A DNA stretch of 64,000 nt, from assembly GCA_050181915.1 (NCBI GenBank), contig JBFXCS010000001.1, forward strand, positions 992,001 through 1,056,000, in the 5' to 3' direction. Position 1 is the first letter of the stretch, and each line of letters begins with the position of its first letter. Shown here in pieces: positions 43,134-51,492 of the stretch. This DNA is from JBFXCS01 sp050181915. GTDB taxonomy: Bacteria; Actinomycetota; Thermoleophilia; Miltoncostaeales; Miltoncostaeaceae. The notes under the pieces are model-generated. The model worked only from the letters and a program-made list of their open reading frames with translations. It was not told the origin of the DNA and did no database searches. The translations under genes were made by a program, and so were the position numbers.

Positions 43134-44570
43134 CTACGCCCCCTCGGAGGGCGCGAGCGTCTCGCCCACGACGTTCGCGCTGCCCGACACCACCCGGTTC
43201 CTCCCGCCCTCCTTGGCCGCGTAGAGGGCGCGGTCGGCCGCCTCGATCAGCAGCTCCGCCGAGCAGTCGCCGACCGTCGCGGCGACGCCGATGCTCACGG
43301 TGACCGGGCGATGCTCCATCGGGATCGCCTCGACCGCGCGGCGCAGCCTCTCGGCCACCTCGGCCGCGTCCGCGAGGCGGGTGTCCGGCAGCAGCACCGC
43401 CATCTCCTCGCCGCCGTACCGGCAGGCGATGTCGGCCGCCCGGCAGGACGCCGTGATCGTGCCGGCCACGGCCGAGAGGGCGTCGTCGCCGGCGCGGTGG
43501 CCGAAGGTGTCGTTGTAGGACTTGAACTTGTCGATGTCGAGCAGGCACAGCGACAGGGGGCGCCCGCTGCGCGACGCCTCCGCCAGCCGCCGGGCGAGCT
43601 CCTCGTCGAAGGCGCGGCGGTTCCCGAGGCCGGTGAGGCCGTCGGTGAGGCTCTGGCGCTCGATGCGCTCCATCAGCTGGGCGCGCCACAGGGCGCTGCC
43701 GAGCCCGGCGGCCAGGGTCTCGATCGCCGACAGATCGCGCAGCCGGATGCGGTGCCGCCGGCGCCCCGGCACCAGCGCCCGCCGGCACTCGATGGCGCCG
43801 ACCGGCCGCTCGTCGGCCGGCACCGGCACCACCACCACGCCCTCGCCGCCGGCGCGGGTCAGGCGCACCTCGTCGGGGGCGGCGCCCAGCCTCACCGACA
43901 CCCGCCATCCCGGGGCGAGCCGCTCGCAGGCGGCCCGGGCGGCGGCGAGCATCGCCTCCGGCTCGCGGGCCTGCAGCAGCGCGGCGGCCGCGCCGTGCAG
44001 AACGCTCAGGCGCTCGGCGCGCACGCGCAGCTCGCGCTCGCCGGCGGCCGCGCCGATGATCGCCGCGGCCAGCACGCCCCAGAAGAAGGCGAGGCGCCCG
44101 ATCGACGCGGCCGTCCAGGGGTCGCCCTCCTGGTCGTAGCGGAGATAGACGAAGGCGAGGGTGGAGAGGGCGGCCGCCTTCAGGCCGGTGCGGGCCGAGT
44201 AGCCGAGGGCCGCCCACAGGGAGGTGACCAGGAAGAGCGCCTCCACCCCGCTCCCCGGTCCGCCCGCCGCCGCCACCATGGCGCCGGCCCAGGCCGCGTC
44301 GCCCGCCAGGCTCAGGTCGACGGCCAGGCGCAGCCGCATGGGGTAGCGCCGCGGGAAGAGCCACAGCACCGCCTGCAGCAGCGCCGCGGCCGCCGATGCG
44401 AGCAGCGCCTGGCGGGTGTCGTGGGCGAGCGTGGAGTCCGGCACGACCAGCGCCGCGCCGGCGACCACGGCGATCGCCGCCAGGCGCCCGGCCAGCAGGC
44501 CGGTGTGGCGGCCCTCGAGCTGGAACCACGGCCGGCGGCCGCGCTCGCCCGGGTAGGCGCGGGCCGCCAT
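43134..44570 (-). CDS. Membrane diguanylate cyclase (GGDEF), last gene of the WxL-like operon
   Basis: Makes c-di-GMP. The 478-residue protein has about five to six N-terminal membrane spans (about 25-185), a GAF-like segment (about 195-300) and a C-terminal GGDEF domain (about 310-470) with DGLTGLGNRRAF. The signature is YGGEEMAV, where the usual Phe is Met. The metal Asp (LLDIDKFKSYND) and an RxxD product-inhibition site (RAAD) five residues before it are intact, so activity is likely. ATG 44570 shares its A with the TGA of the preceding surface-protein gene (TGATG). This ties c-di-GMP production directly to synthesis of the surface proteins upstream. Confidence 0.9.
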   Translation of the reverse strand: MAARAYPGERGRRPWFQLEGRHTGLLAGRLAAIAVVAGAALVVPDSTLAHDTRQALLASAAAALLQAVLWLFPRRYPMRLRLAVDLSLAGDAAWAGAMVAAAGGPGSGVEALFLVTSLWAALGYSARTGLKAAALSTLAFVYLRYDQEGDPWTAASIGRLAFFWGVLAAAIIGAAAGERELRVRAERLSVLHGAAAALLQAREPEAMLAAARAACERLAPGWRVSVRLGAAPDEVRLTRAGGEGVVVVPVPADERPVGAIECRRALVPGRRRHRIRLRDLSAIETLAAGLGSALWRAQLMERIERQSLTDGLTGLGNRRAFDEELARRLAEASRSGRPLSLCLLDIDKFKSYNDTFGHRAGDDALSAVAGTITASCRAADIACRYGGEEMAVLLPDTRLADAAEVAERLRRAVEAIPMEHRPVTVSIGVAATVGDCSAELLIEAADRALYAAKEGGRNRVVSGSANVVGETLAPSEGA

Positions 44571-45343
44571 CAGAAGTCCACCATCGCGTCGTCGTCGCCG
44601 CCGCGACGGCGCGGCAGGGCCGCCAGCAGGAGCAGCAGCGAGGCCGCGCCGGCCAGCCAGGGGGCGGGGTCGCCCCCCTGCCCGGAGCGCGGCGGGGCGG
44701 TGATCGCCGCGGGCGGCGCCTGAGCCGGCGGCGCCGCCGGCTCCTCGTGGGCGGCGACCGGCGGGGACGGGGCCTCCGGCGACGGCGCGGCGCTCGCCGG
44801 CCCCGATGCGTCGGGGACGACCGGGGCCGGGCGGGCGGGGGCGCGCTCGGGCTCGGCCGCCGGCGACGACGGCGCGGGCCGCGCCGGGGCGGCGGGCGCG
44901 GCGGCGCGCCGGTCGGGCCGCCGCGCCTCGCGCCGGTCGGTCGCCTGCGGCGGGGCCGCGCCCGGCAGCGCCTGCGACGCGGACGACGCCCGGACGCGAG
45001 CCCGGGCCAGCGCGTCCGGCGCCCCCTCGCGGCGGGCCAGCGCCACGATGACCGCCGCGCCGGGGCGCGGCGTCCACCTGGCCGTGAGCTCACCGCCGGG
45101 GCCCTCGGCGATGCCGGCGCCGTCGACCAGCAGGATCAGGCGGTCGGCGCGGGCGCTCGCGGCCCGCAGCGTGATCGCGCGGCCGGCGACCAGGCGCGCC
45201 CCGTCGGCCGGCGTCACCAGGGCCACGGCCGGGGCGTCGCGGTTCACGACGCGCACCCCCACGTCGGTCGCCCCGGCGGGGGCCGGGACGGCGGCTGCTG
45301 CGGCGGCGGCGGCGAGCGCGGTCACGGCGAGTCGCGTCCTCAC
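44570..45343 (-). CDS. Exported, tail-anchored surface protein of the WxL-like operon
   Basis: I recognise no named family. The 257-residue protein has a signal peptide (about 1-26), a short beta domain (about 27-105, VGVRVVNRDAPAVALVTPADG), a long Ala/Pro/Arg low-complexity stretch (about 115-215) and a C-terminal membrane span (LAGAASLLLLLAALPRRRGG) with a basic tail. It would be held in the membrane with the stalk crossing the wall. The GTG at 45343 overlaps the previous stop (GTGA), and the stop overlaps the diguanylate-cyclase start. It is probably the anchor or stalk component of the complex. Confidence 0.72.
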   Translation of the reverse strand: MRTRLAVTALAAAAAAAAVPAPAGATDVGVRVVNRDAPAVALVTPADGARLVAGRAITLRAASARADRLILLVDGAGIAEGPGGELTARWTPRPGAAVIVALARREGAPDALARARVRASSASQALPGAAPPQATDRREARRPDRRAAAPAAPARPAPSSPAAEPERAPARPAPVVPDASGPASAAPSPEAPSPPVAAHEEPAAPPAQAPPAAITAPPRSGQGGDPAPWLAGAASLLLLLAALPRRRGGDDDAMVDF

Positions 45344-46809
45344 GACGCCGTGAGGGTGATGGTGGACCGGTACACGCCGAACGAGGCGGTGGGCGGCACG
45401 ACCAGGGCCAGGGTGGGGTTCTGGCGGAAGGTGCCGACGCCGTGCCCCGCCGTCGCGCTCATCAGCGTGATCGGCACGGTGGGGCCGAACGTGCCCCCCG
45501 CGCCGGCGACGACGCCGGTGAGGTCCGACCCGTCCGGCGTGGTGGGGGCGGCCGTGGTCGCGGTGAAGGCGCCGGCCGGCAGCAGGTCGGCCGGCGCGCC
45601 GTCGCGCGCCCAGCGGGTGGCGGTGGCCGCGAGCGTCCACCCCGACGCGCCGCCGCCGCTGTCGACCACCTCCACCTGGCCCAGCGCGACGGACGAGGTC
45701 TGAGCCGACGCGCCGTCGAGGGTCAGCGACGGCATCGTCACCGTGGCGGGGCCCGAGACCGTGATGCCGCCCGTCGAGACGATGCGCATGTAGTCGATCG
45801 ACAGCACGTCGGCGGTCGCGTCGGCGCCCGTCGCCGTGTCGACAAAGCGCACCCGCACCGTGCCGCCGTTGCGCTCGGCCGGCGTGAGGCCGTACGAGAC
45901 CGCGTCCCACGACGGCGCGACCGCCGAGATCGTCGCCCGGCCGGTCCACGCCGTCCCGTTCCAGACCAGCACGTCGAAGGGCTCGGCGGTGGTCCTGGCC
46001 CGGATCTCCAGGGTCTGGGTGCTGCCCACCGGCACGCCGGGCGCCCGCAGCTCGCCGTCGGCCCGCATCTGCGGCGGCCGCACCGTCAGGACGACGTTGT
46101 CGATGTTGATGGTCATGCCCGAGGCGAGCGAGACGATGGCGTTGAAGGTCACCTCCAGGCGGATGCGGTAGGTGCGGCCGGGGACGATCAGCGTGGACGC
46201 GAGGCCGGCGGCGGTGAGGGTGGCCCAGCCCTGCGGCGTGCTCGTGGAGCCCGTGATCAGCGTCGTGGCGGTGCCGCCCGCGACGTCGACGAGCGTCGCC
46301 GTCCAGCCCACGGCGGCGAGGTTCACCCCGGTCTGGACGACCGTCCGGTCGAAGGAGAAGCCCACCGTCGCCGGGGCCGCGCCGGAGTAGGTGAAGGCGT
46401 CGCTGGTCCAGGTCGCCGTGCCGTTCATCAGCCCCAGCGCGCCGACCGTCGCGCTGTAGGCGCTCCTGAGCGATCCCGCGGGGGCGCCGGCGCCCCCGTC
46501 GTACGAGTTCGTGACGGTCGCCAGCAGGCCCTCGGTCTTCGCGCTCGTCCAGCCGGAGGCATCGCCCGAGAACACCCGGTTCGCCGGGTAGGTCGACGCC
46601 GTCCCGGCGCCGGTATCGCTCTCGGTGAGGGTGGCGGCGGCGCCGGAGTCGGTGGCGCTGCCCGCCGCGGGGACGTTCGCCCACGCGCCCGGCGGAGTGC
46701 CGGCCGACTGCGCGGCGTATGTGGTCGTGGTGCCGTAGCCCAGCGCCATGCCGGGCAGGGCGAGGAGCGCCGCCAGCACGAGGAGGAGGGCGCCGGCCCG
46801 CGCGCTCAC
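45340..46809 (-). CDS. Large secreted protein with C-terminal WxL-like domain
   Basis: A 489-residue exported protein. The signal peptide is about 1-24. A central beta-sandwich region (about 60-330) carries repeated Thr/Ser/Gly strands and two carbohydrate-binding-like or lectin-like segments (for example TWTSDAFTYSGAAPATVGF, VLVWNGTAWTG). The C-terminal 150 residues (about 340-489) form a WxL-like domain. Its first WxL motif is present (ASGWTLAATATRW), and it ends YRSTITLTAS, where classical domains end with a second WxL motif. The GTG overlaps the preceding lipoprotein stop (GTGA). It is the largest, presumably outermost, protein of the operon. Confidence 0.75.
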   Translation of the reverse strand: MSARAGALLLVLAALLALPGMALGYGTTTTYAAQSAGTPPGAWANVPAAGSATDSGAAATLTESDTGAGTASTYPANRVFSGDASGWTSAKTEGLLATVTNSYDGGAGAPAGSLRSAYSATVGALGLMNGTATWTSDAFTYSGAAPATVGFSFDRTVVQTGVNLAAVGWTATLVDVAGGTATTLITGSTSTPQGWATLTAAGLASTLIVPGRTYRIRLEVTFNAIVSLASGMTINIDNVVLTVRPPQMRADGELRAPGVPVGSTQTLEIRARTTAEPFDVLVWNGTAWTGRATISAVAPSWDAVSYGLTPAERNGGTVRVRFVDTATGADATADVLSIDYMRIVSTGGITVSGPATVTMPSLTLDGASAQTSSVALGQVEVVDSGGGASGWTLAATATRWARDGAPADLLPAGAFTATTAAPTTPDGSDLTGVVAGAGGTFGPTVPITLMSATAGHGVGTFRQNPTLALVVPPTASFGVYRSTITLTAS

Positions 46810-47318
46810 GGCGACACCACCCGCACCCTCACCGCGACCGCCGACCGGTAGCTCACCCGCACCGCCCCGTCCCCCGGCGCGTCGGCGCGCGCCGTGACCG
46901 TCGCGCGGCGGGCCCCGGGCCGCGCGCCGGCCGGGATGGAGAGCACCCCCGCCACGGCGACGCTCTGGCGCGCCGGCACGCTCACCCGCGCCGGCACGGT
47001 CAGCAGCGGATCGTCGGCGCGCAGGGAGAAGCCGCGCTCGGCACCCGCCCCGTTCGCGAGGCGCAGCGGCACCGGCACGCGCTCGCCCGGGGCTCCGGCG
47101 ACCTCGACGACGTCGCCCGGCGCATCCGGGACCAGGGCGAACGGCTCGGAGCGCGGGGCGGCCGGGGCGGGGGCGGGGGCGGGGGCGGCCGACGTCGGCG
47201 CGGTGACCGGGGGCGGCGGCGCGGCGGCGGGCACCGGGTCGGCGCCGCAGCCCGCCAGGGTGAGGGCCGCCGGCGCGAACGCGGCGGCCCCGAGCGCGAT
47301 GGCGAGGCGGCCGGTCAC
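46806..47318 (-). CDS. Lipoprotein of the WxL-like operon
   Basis: A 170-residue lipoprotein. The signal peptide ends in the lipobox LTLAGCGADP (Cys near residue 22). The mature protein has a Pro/Ala-rich linker (about 25-55) and one immunoglobulin-like beta domain (about 60-170): FALVPDAPGDVVEVAGAPGE, VPVPLRLANGAGAERGF and YRSAVAVRVRVVSP. It resembles the beta-sandwich units found in proteins that bind WxL domains but carries no recognised family name. GTG 47318 overlaps the previous stop (GTGA). It probably tethers other operon products to the outer face of the membrane (inference). Confidence 0.72.
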   Translation of the reverse strand: MTGRLAIALGAAAFAPAALTLAGCGADPVPAAAPPPPVTAPTSAAPAPAPAPAAPRSEPFALVPDAPGDVVEVAGAPGERVPVPLRLANGAGAERGFSLRADDPLLTVPARVSVPARQSVAVAGVLSIPAGARPGARRATVTARADAPGDGAVRVSYRSAVAVRVRVVSP

Positions 47319-47815
47319 GAGATCGTGATGGTGAGCACGGCCGTGTAGTCGCCGCTCGGGGCGTCGGCGGGGATGGTCAGGCGCAGCCGCGGCGTCGCGC
47401 TGCTGGTGCCGAGGCCCGCGCCCGGCGCGGCGCGCATCAGCGCCCGCGGGGCGTCGAGCGGGGCCGGGCCGCCGCCGGGCGCGAGTCCCGCAGACACCCG
47501 GTCGGGCACCAGCACGAGGGTGCCGCCGAGGGGGCGCCCCAGGGCGTCCACCGGCGCGGTCGCGGAGGCGACCAGCGTCCAGCCCAGCGCGGCGGGGCGC
47601 GTGTCGGCGACCTCGAACGGCCCCGCGGGCCCCTCGACCGTGACCGGCACGCCCGCCAGGGTCGCCGCGGGCAGGTCGACCCGCGCCGGACCGGAGGCGG
47701 ACAGGCCGCCGCTGTCGAGCGAGAGGCGGGCGTCCGCCGCGGCCCCCGCGGCGGGGGTCGCGGCGGCGCACGCCGCCGTCAGGAACGCCGCGAGGGCGAT
47801 GGCCTCACGCCGCAC
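47315..47815 (-). CDS. Secreted WxL-like domain protein
   Basis: A 166-residue exported protein consisting of a signal peptide (about 1-26) and little else but a WxL-like domain. The strand order follows the other WxL-like products here: ARVDLPAATLAGVPVTVEG, then LGWTLVASATAPV with an intact WxL motif (Trp-Thr-Leu), and the end GDYTAVLTITIS. The terminal motif has Thr in place of the second Trp. The GTG at 47815 lies 11 nt inside the 3' end of the DUF916-type gene, so translation is coupled. It should associate with the cell wall or with the DUF916-type partner. Confidence 0.78.
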   Translation of the reverse strand: MRREAIALAAFLTAACAAATPAAGAAADARLSLDSGGLSASGPARVDLPAATLAGVPVTVEGPAGPFEVADTRPAALGWTLVASATAPVDALGRPLGGTLVLVPDRVSAGLAPGGGPAPLDAPRALMRAAPGAGLGTSSATPRLRLTIPADAPSGDYTAVLTITIS

Positions 47816-48752
47816 GGCGGTTCCGGCGCCGCCACAGGCCGGCTCCGCCGAGCCCGACCAGCCCGACCATCAGCCCGCCGGCCGCGTACACGCGCCCGGC
47901 GCCCACATCGACCGTCGCCTGCGTGTGGGTGGCGGGCGCGCCCGCCACGGTGACCCGCACCCGGTAGGAGCCGGGCGACCAGGTCGGCAGGGGCAGGGAC
48001 ATCGCGACCTCCTGGTCGTCGCCCGGCAGCATCGTGCCGAAGTCGAGCGGCCGGCTCTCGCGCACGTCGTCGCCCTCGAGCAGGTCGACCCGGCCGCTGA
48101 GCCGGGTGAAGTTCACGTTGCCGCGGTTGCGCACCCGGAAGCGGACGTCGACGGCGTCCGGGAGCCCCACCGCGCCGCGCACGGCGCCGTCGCCGGCGGC
48201 CGTGGCGTCGAGGTCCTCGATCGCCACCCTGCCGTCGCGCGTGCCCGGCACGGTGACGTATACGCGCATGCCGACCCGCTCCAGCACCCGCACGGCGACG
48301 CCCTCGCCCCCGCCGGTCTCGGCGGGCTCGTCCGACTGCACCACCAGGCCGCCCGCGTGGTCGCCCGGCGTGGTGCCGGCCGGCTCGCGGATGGTGAGCC
48401 CCACCGCCCGGCGCTCGTTCGGGGCGAGGGTGATGCGGGTCTCGTCGGGGGTGATCCAGGCACCGACGCCCGCGGGCGTCGCGTGCTCGCCCGCGAGGGT
48501 GAACACGCCGTCCGCGGTCGTGACGGCGTCGGCCGAGGACAGCCGCACCGGCTGGGGCCGGTCGGTCAGGTTCATGACCAGCGCCTGCTGCCGCACGACC
48601 TGGCCCGGCTCCATGGTGAGCACGAGCCAGCTCGCGTTCGGATCGACCGGCCGCACGCCGACCAGCGACCCCTCGGCGGCGGTCGCGATCGCGGGCAGCG
48701 CCATCGCCAGGAGGCCGAGCGCGACGAGCGCCCGGGCGATGAGCGTACGCAT
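47805..48752 (-). CDS. DUF916-type WxL-interacting membrane protein
   Basis: A 315-residue protein with a signal peptide (about 1-26), two beta-sandwich domains (about 30-150 and 155-280) and a C-terminal membrane span (about 288-308) with a basic tail (WRRRNRRAA). The first domain follows the DUF916 pattern: WLVLTMEPGQVVRQQALVMN, ITLAPNERRAVGLTIREP and GDHAGGLVVQSDEP. In Lactobacillales, DUF916/DUF3324 proteins pair with WxL proteins and bind both them and peptidoglycan. This one is flanked on both sides by WxL-like genes, the same arrangement. The ATG lies 2 nt after the previous stop. Confidence 0.8.
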   Translation of the reverse strand: MRTLIARALVALGLLAMALPAIATAAEGSLVGVRPVDPNASWLVLTMEPGQVVRQQALVMNLTDRPQPVRLSSADAVTTADGVFTLAGEHATPAGVGAWITPDETRITLAPNERRAVGLTIREPAGTTPGDHAGGLVVQSDEPAETGGGEGVAVRVLERVGMRVYVTVPGTRDGRVAIEDLDATAAGDGAVRGAVGLPDAVDVRFRVRNRGNVNFTRLSGRVDLLEGDDVRESRPLDFGTMLPGDDQEVAMSLPLPTWSPGSYRVRVTVAGAPATHTQATVDVGAGRVYAAGGLMVGLVGLGGAGLWRRRNRRAA

Positions 48753-48754
48753 GA

Positions 48755-49333
48755 CTAGGAGATCGTCAGCGTGATCGTCGACGTGTACGGCACGCCCGGG
48801 TACGACGCGAGCGCCGTCGCCGGCACCGTGATGTCGAGCTGGGGCGAGAAGTCGTACGAGCCGCGGTGGTTGGCCGTGGCCGACAGCAGGGCCACGTCCG
48901 TCTGGCCGGCCCCGGTGGGCACCGTGAAGGCCGAGCCGCTGACGCCGGTGATGCCGGTCGCCGGGTCGGAGGCGCCGACGGCGGTGACCGTGCCGGTCGT
49001 GATGGCGAGGTTCGCCGAGGGGATCACGCGGTCGGGCGTCCCGGCCGACACGAGGTCGGTCGCCGACGCCACCACGGTCCACGGGTCGCCCGTGCCGCGG
49101 GCGTCGGTGGCCGTCCACGGCGCCGTCGGGTTGGTGCTGATCGTCTGGGCCGCGCCGGTGAGCGCCGCGTTGGCGGCGGCGAAGTTCGTCGTGGCCAGGG
49201 TGAGCGCACCGCTCCCGACCGTGATGTTCGCGCTCGATGTCGCGGCGTTCGCCGCCGGGACCGTCGCCGCCAGCGCGGCGAGGCCGAGCAGGGAGCCGAC
49301 GAGGCGCGTCCTGCGCCGAGATCGACCGGTCAT
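48755..49333 (-). CDS. Secreted WxL-like domain protein, first gene of the surface operon
   Basis: A 192-residue exported protein. The signal peptide (about 1-30, ending ANAA) is followed by a single WxL-like domain. DPWTVVASATDL carries a Trp-Thr-Val variant of the first motif, followed by VLAxxTGT-type strands (NLAITTGTVTAVG), and the C terminus is VPYTSTITLTIS. A GGAGGA ribosome-binding site stands 9 nt before ATG 49333. Further upstream lies a sigma28-like promoter (49379-49406). It begins seven genes with overlapping or nearly touching ends that run to the diguanylate cyclase at 43134. Confidence 0.8.
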   Translation of the reverse strand: MTGRSRRRTRLVGSLLGLAALAATVPAANAATSSANITVGSGALTLATTNFAAANAALTGAAQTISTNPTAPWTATDARGTGDPWTVVASATDLVSAGTPDRVIPSANLAITTGTVTAVGASDPATGITGVSGSAFTVPTGAGQTDVALLSATANHRGSYDFSPQLDITVPATALASYPGVPYTSTITLTIS

Positions 49334-49378
49334 GTGATGGAGTCCTCCGGGAGTCGGGGTTACATCGCTGTCACCCTC

Positions 49379-49406
49379 ATGTCGCCCGCTCCCTCCTCCG
49401 ACTTGA
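49379..49406 (-). promoter_or_regulatory. Weak sigma28-like promoter of the surface operon
   Basis: Minus strand: TCAAGTC with TCAA at 49403-49406, a 16-nt spacer and GGCGACAT (49379-49386; 5 of 8 matches to GCCGATAA). It is weaker than its three counterparts but shares CTCAAGTC with two of them. Confidence 0.35.
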
Positions 49407-49430
49407 GGGTGCGGGGGTGAATCTCCCGCT

Positions 49431-51398
49431 TTACGAAAGCCGGTGGCCGATGGCCTCGCCCTCGCGCGCGGCCAGCGCCTCGAGGGCCGCGACGACCGCG
49501 GCGTCGAGGGCGCTGCCGGCGCGCGCGGCGATCGTCTCGATGGCCCGCCGGAAGTCGATCGGCCGGCGGCCGGGGCGGCCGTGGAGGAGGTGGTCGAGCG
49601 CGTCGGCCACCGCGAGGATGCGGGCCTCCAGGGGGATCGCCGAGGCGACGAGCCCTCCGGGGTAGCCGCGGCCGTCGGGCCGCTCGTGGTGGTGCAGCAC
49701 CCACGGCCGCAGCGGCGCGAGCCGGGTGCCCGACAGCATCCGCTCGCCGATCTCCGGGTGGCGGCGCAGCTCGTCGCGCTCGGCGTCGCTCAGCGGCCCC
49801 TCGCGGATCACCAGGTCCTCGCGCACGCCGATCTTGCCCACGTCGTGCAGCAGGCCGGCCAGCCGCAGCTCGTCGACGCGCTCGGGGGGCAGCCCCATCT
49901 CCTCGCCCAGCAGGGCGGCGAGGCGCGCGACGGCGGCCGAGTGGCCCACCGTCGATGGATGCCGGGCGTCGATGGAGGCGGCGAGCGCCGAGAGCGTGGC
50001 CAGCAGGGCCTCCTCGGTCGCGTCGTCCTCCGCCTCGCGCGCCCGCATGGTGCGCGCCACCTCGGCGTCGAACAGGAAGGTGCGGTCGCCGCCGTCGGCC
50101 CGCGCCCAGCCGAGGGCGCTGCGCGCCCCCGACACCAGGCGCTCGCCGGTGCCGGCCTGCGCCGGGAAGCTCGCCACGCCCAGCGACAGGGTGAAGCACT
50201 CGTTGAGCAGCGGGTCCTCGCGCACGCCGACGCGCAGGCGCTCGCCGACGCGCAGGGCGTCGAGGCCCTCGACCTCGGGGAGGATGGCGGCCAGCTCGTC
50301 CTCGCCCACGCGGCAGGCCACGTCCATCGCCCGCAGCCGGCGGGTGATGAGCGCGCCCAGCGCCTCCAGGGCCGCGTCGGCGGTCGCGCCGCGGCCGTCC
50401 TCGCGCATCTCGCGCAGGCCGTCGAGGGTCATGATCGCCACCGACAGGGGCACTCCGGCGCGCAGCGCGCGCTGGCACTCCTGCTCCACCCTGCCGTGGA
50501 AGTAGCGGGCGTTGAACGAGCGTGTGAGGGGATCGACCACCGCCAGCTCGCGCACCTCGCGGCGCAGGCCGGAGATGGTGAGGGCGCCGGCGAGGTGGCC
50601 GCACAGGTCGGCGACGGCGGCCAGGTCGGACGCGCACGGCGGCTGCTCGTCGGCGTCGAGCAGGGCGAGGGCGCCGAGCCCGGCGCCGCGGCCCACCCCC
50701 ACCAGGGCGACGGCGCCGAACCCGTGGCGCCGCAGCGGGTCGTCGGCGCCGAGGGCGCCGCACCACCACTCGCCGGCCGCGAGCGCCGCCCGCCGTTCCG
50801 GCGTGAGGAGGGCGTCGATGCCGGGCGTGCCGAGCGCGTCGACCCCGTCGGCCGTGACCGTGGCGTCCGGCGGCGCACCGGCGACGAGGGCGGCGGCGCG
50901 CGCGCCGACCAGGGAGCGCGCCCGGGCGAGTGCGACCGCGATCGCGTCGCCCGGCTCCTCGGCGTCGTGCAGGGCGCCCGCCGCCTCGGCGAGCCGCCGC
51001 GCGCGGCGCTGCGCCGCGGCGCGCTCCCAGTCGGCGACGACGCGCTCGAAGGCCAGCGCGCAGTGGGCCGCCAGGATGCGCAGCACCGGATCGGTGCCCG
51101 GGTCCTCGGCGGCGCCCCACACCTCCAGGCGCACCACGGCGCGCGGCCCGGAGACCGGCGCCTCGACGACGATCGCCTCCCCCGTCCCGGGGCGCCCCTC
51201 CTCGGCCAGCAGGCCCCGGCGACCGGGGGCCGCCGGCCCCCACAGGCGCCCGGCGCGCGCGCCGGTGACGGCGAGGGCCGCATCGAGGGCGGCGGCGGCG
51301 AGGCGCTCGGGGCGGCGCTCCGCGCCCAGCCGGTCGATGATCTCGGCGACCCGTTCGGGGCCGGCCACGCTCCACCCACTCCGCATCCGTGCGGTCAC
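49431..51398 (-). CDS. GAF/degenerate GGDEF/HD-GYP protein, probable c-di-GMP phosphodiesterase
   Basis: A 655-residue cytosolic protein. Two GAF-like sensor regions (about 20-135 and 140-275) precede a GGDEF domain (about 285-440), whose signature is VGEDELAAI instead of GGDEF, and an HD-GYP domain (about 460-640). The HD-GYP shows GHSAAVARLA, LLHDVGKIGV and HHHERPDGRGYPGG, so phosphodiesterase residues are complete. The enzyme should therefore degrade c-di-GMP, with the GGDEF part sensing GTP. It lies just upstream of the operon that ends in a diguanylate cyclase. The GTG at 51398 has GGGAGG and a sigma28-like promoter upstream. Confidence 0.9.
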   Translation of the reverse strand: MTARMRSGWSVAGPERVAEIIDRLGAERRPERLAAAALDAALAVTGARAGRLWGPAAPGRRGLLAEEGRPGTGEAIVVEAPVSGPRAVVRLEVWGAAEDPGTDPVLRILAAHCALAFERVVADWERAAAQRRARRLAEAAGALHDAEEPGDAIAVALARARSLVGARAAALVAGAPPDATVTADGVDALGTPGIDALLTPERRAALAAGEWWCGALGADDPLRRHGFGAVALVGVGRGAGLGALALLDADEQPPCASDLAAVADLCGHLAGALTISGLRREVRELAVVDPLTRSFNARYFHGRVEQECQRALRAGVPLSVAIMTLDGLREMREDGRGATADAALEALGALITRRLRAMDVACRVGEDELAAILPEVEGLDALRVGERLRVGVREDPLLNECFTLSLGVASFPAQAGTGERLVSGARSALGWARADGGDRTFLFDAEVARTMRAREAEDDATEEALLATLSALAASIDARHPSTVGHSAAVARLAALLGEEMGLPPERVDELRLAGLLHDVGKIGVREDLVIREGPLSDAERDELRRHPEIGERMLSGTRLAPLRPWVLHHHERPDGRGYPGGLVASAIPLEARILAVADALDHLLHGRPGRRPIDFRRAIETIAARAGSALDAAVVAALEALAAREGEAIGHRLS

Positions 51399-51425
51399 CC
51401 CGCCTCCCTGCCGACGTCGGTCCTG

Positions 51426-51452
51426 CTATCGGTCGCGGAGGGCCCGACCTGA
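51426..51452 (-). promoter_or_regulatory. Sigma28/FliA-WhiG-like promoter
   Basis: Minus strand: TCAG (51449-51452), a 15-nt spacer and ACCGATAG (51426-51433), one base off the consensus in the -35 and two in the -10. It lies 27 nt before the GTG at 51398. Confidence 0.55.
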
Positions 51453-51492
51453 ACGGGCGGATCGCGGCTCCCCGACGGCTAGTGCCGTGGCA

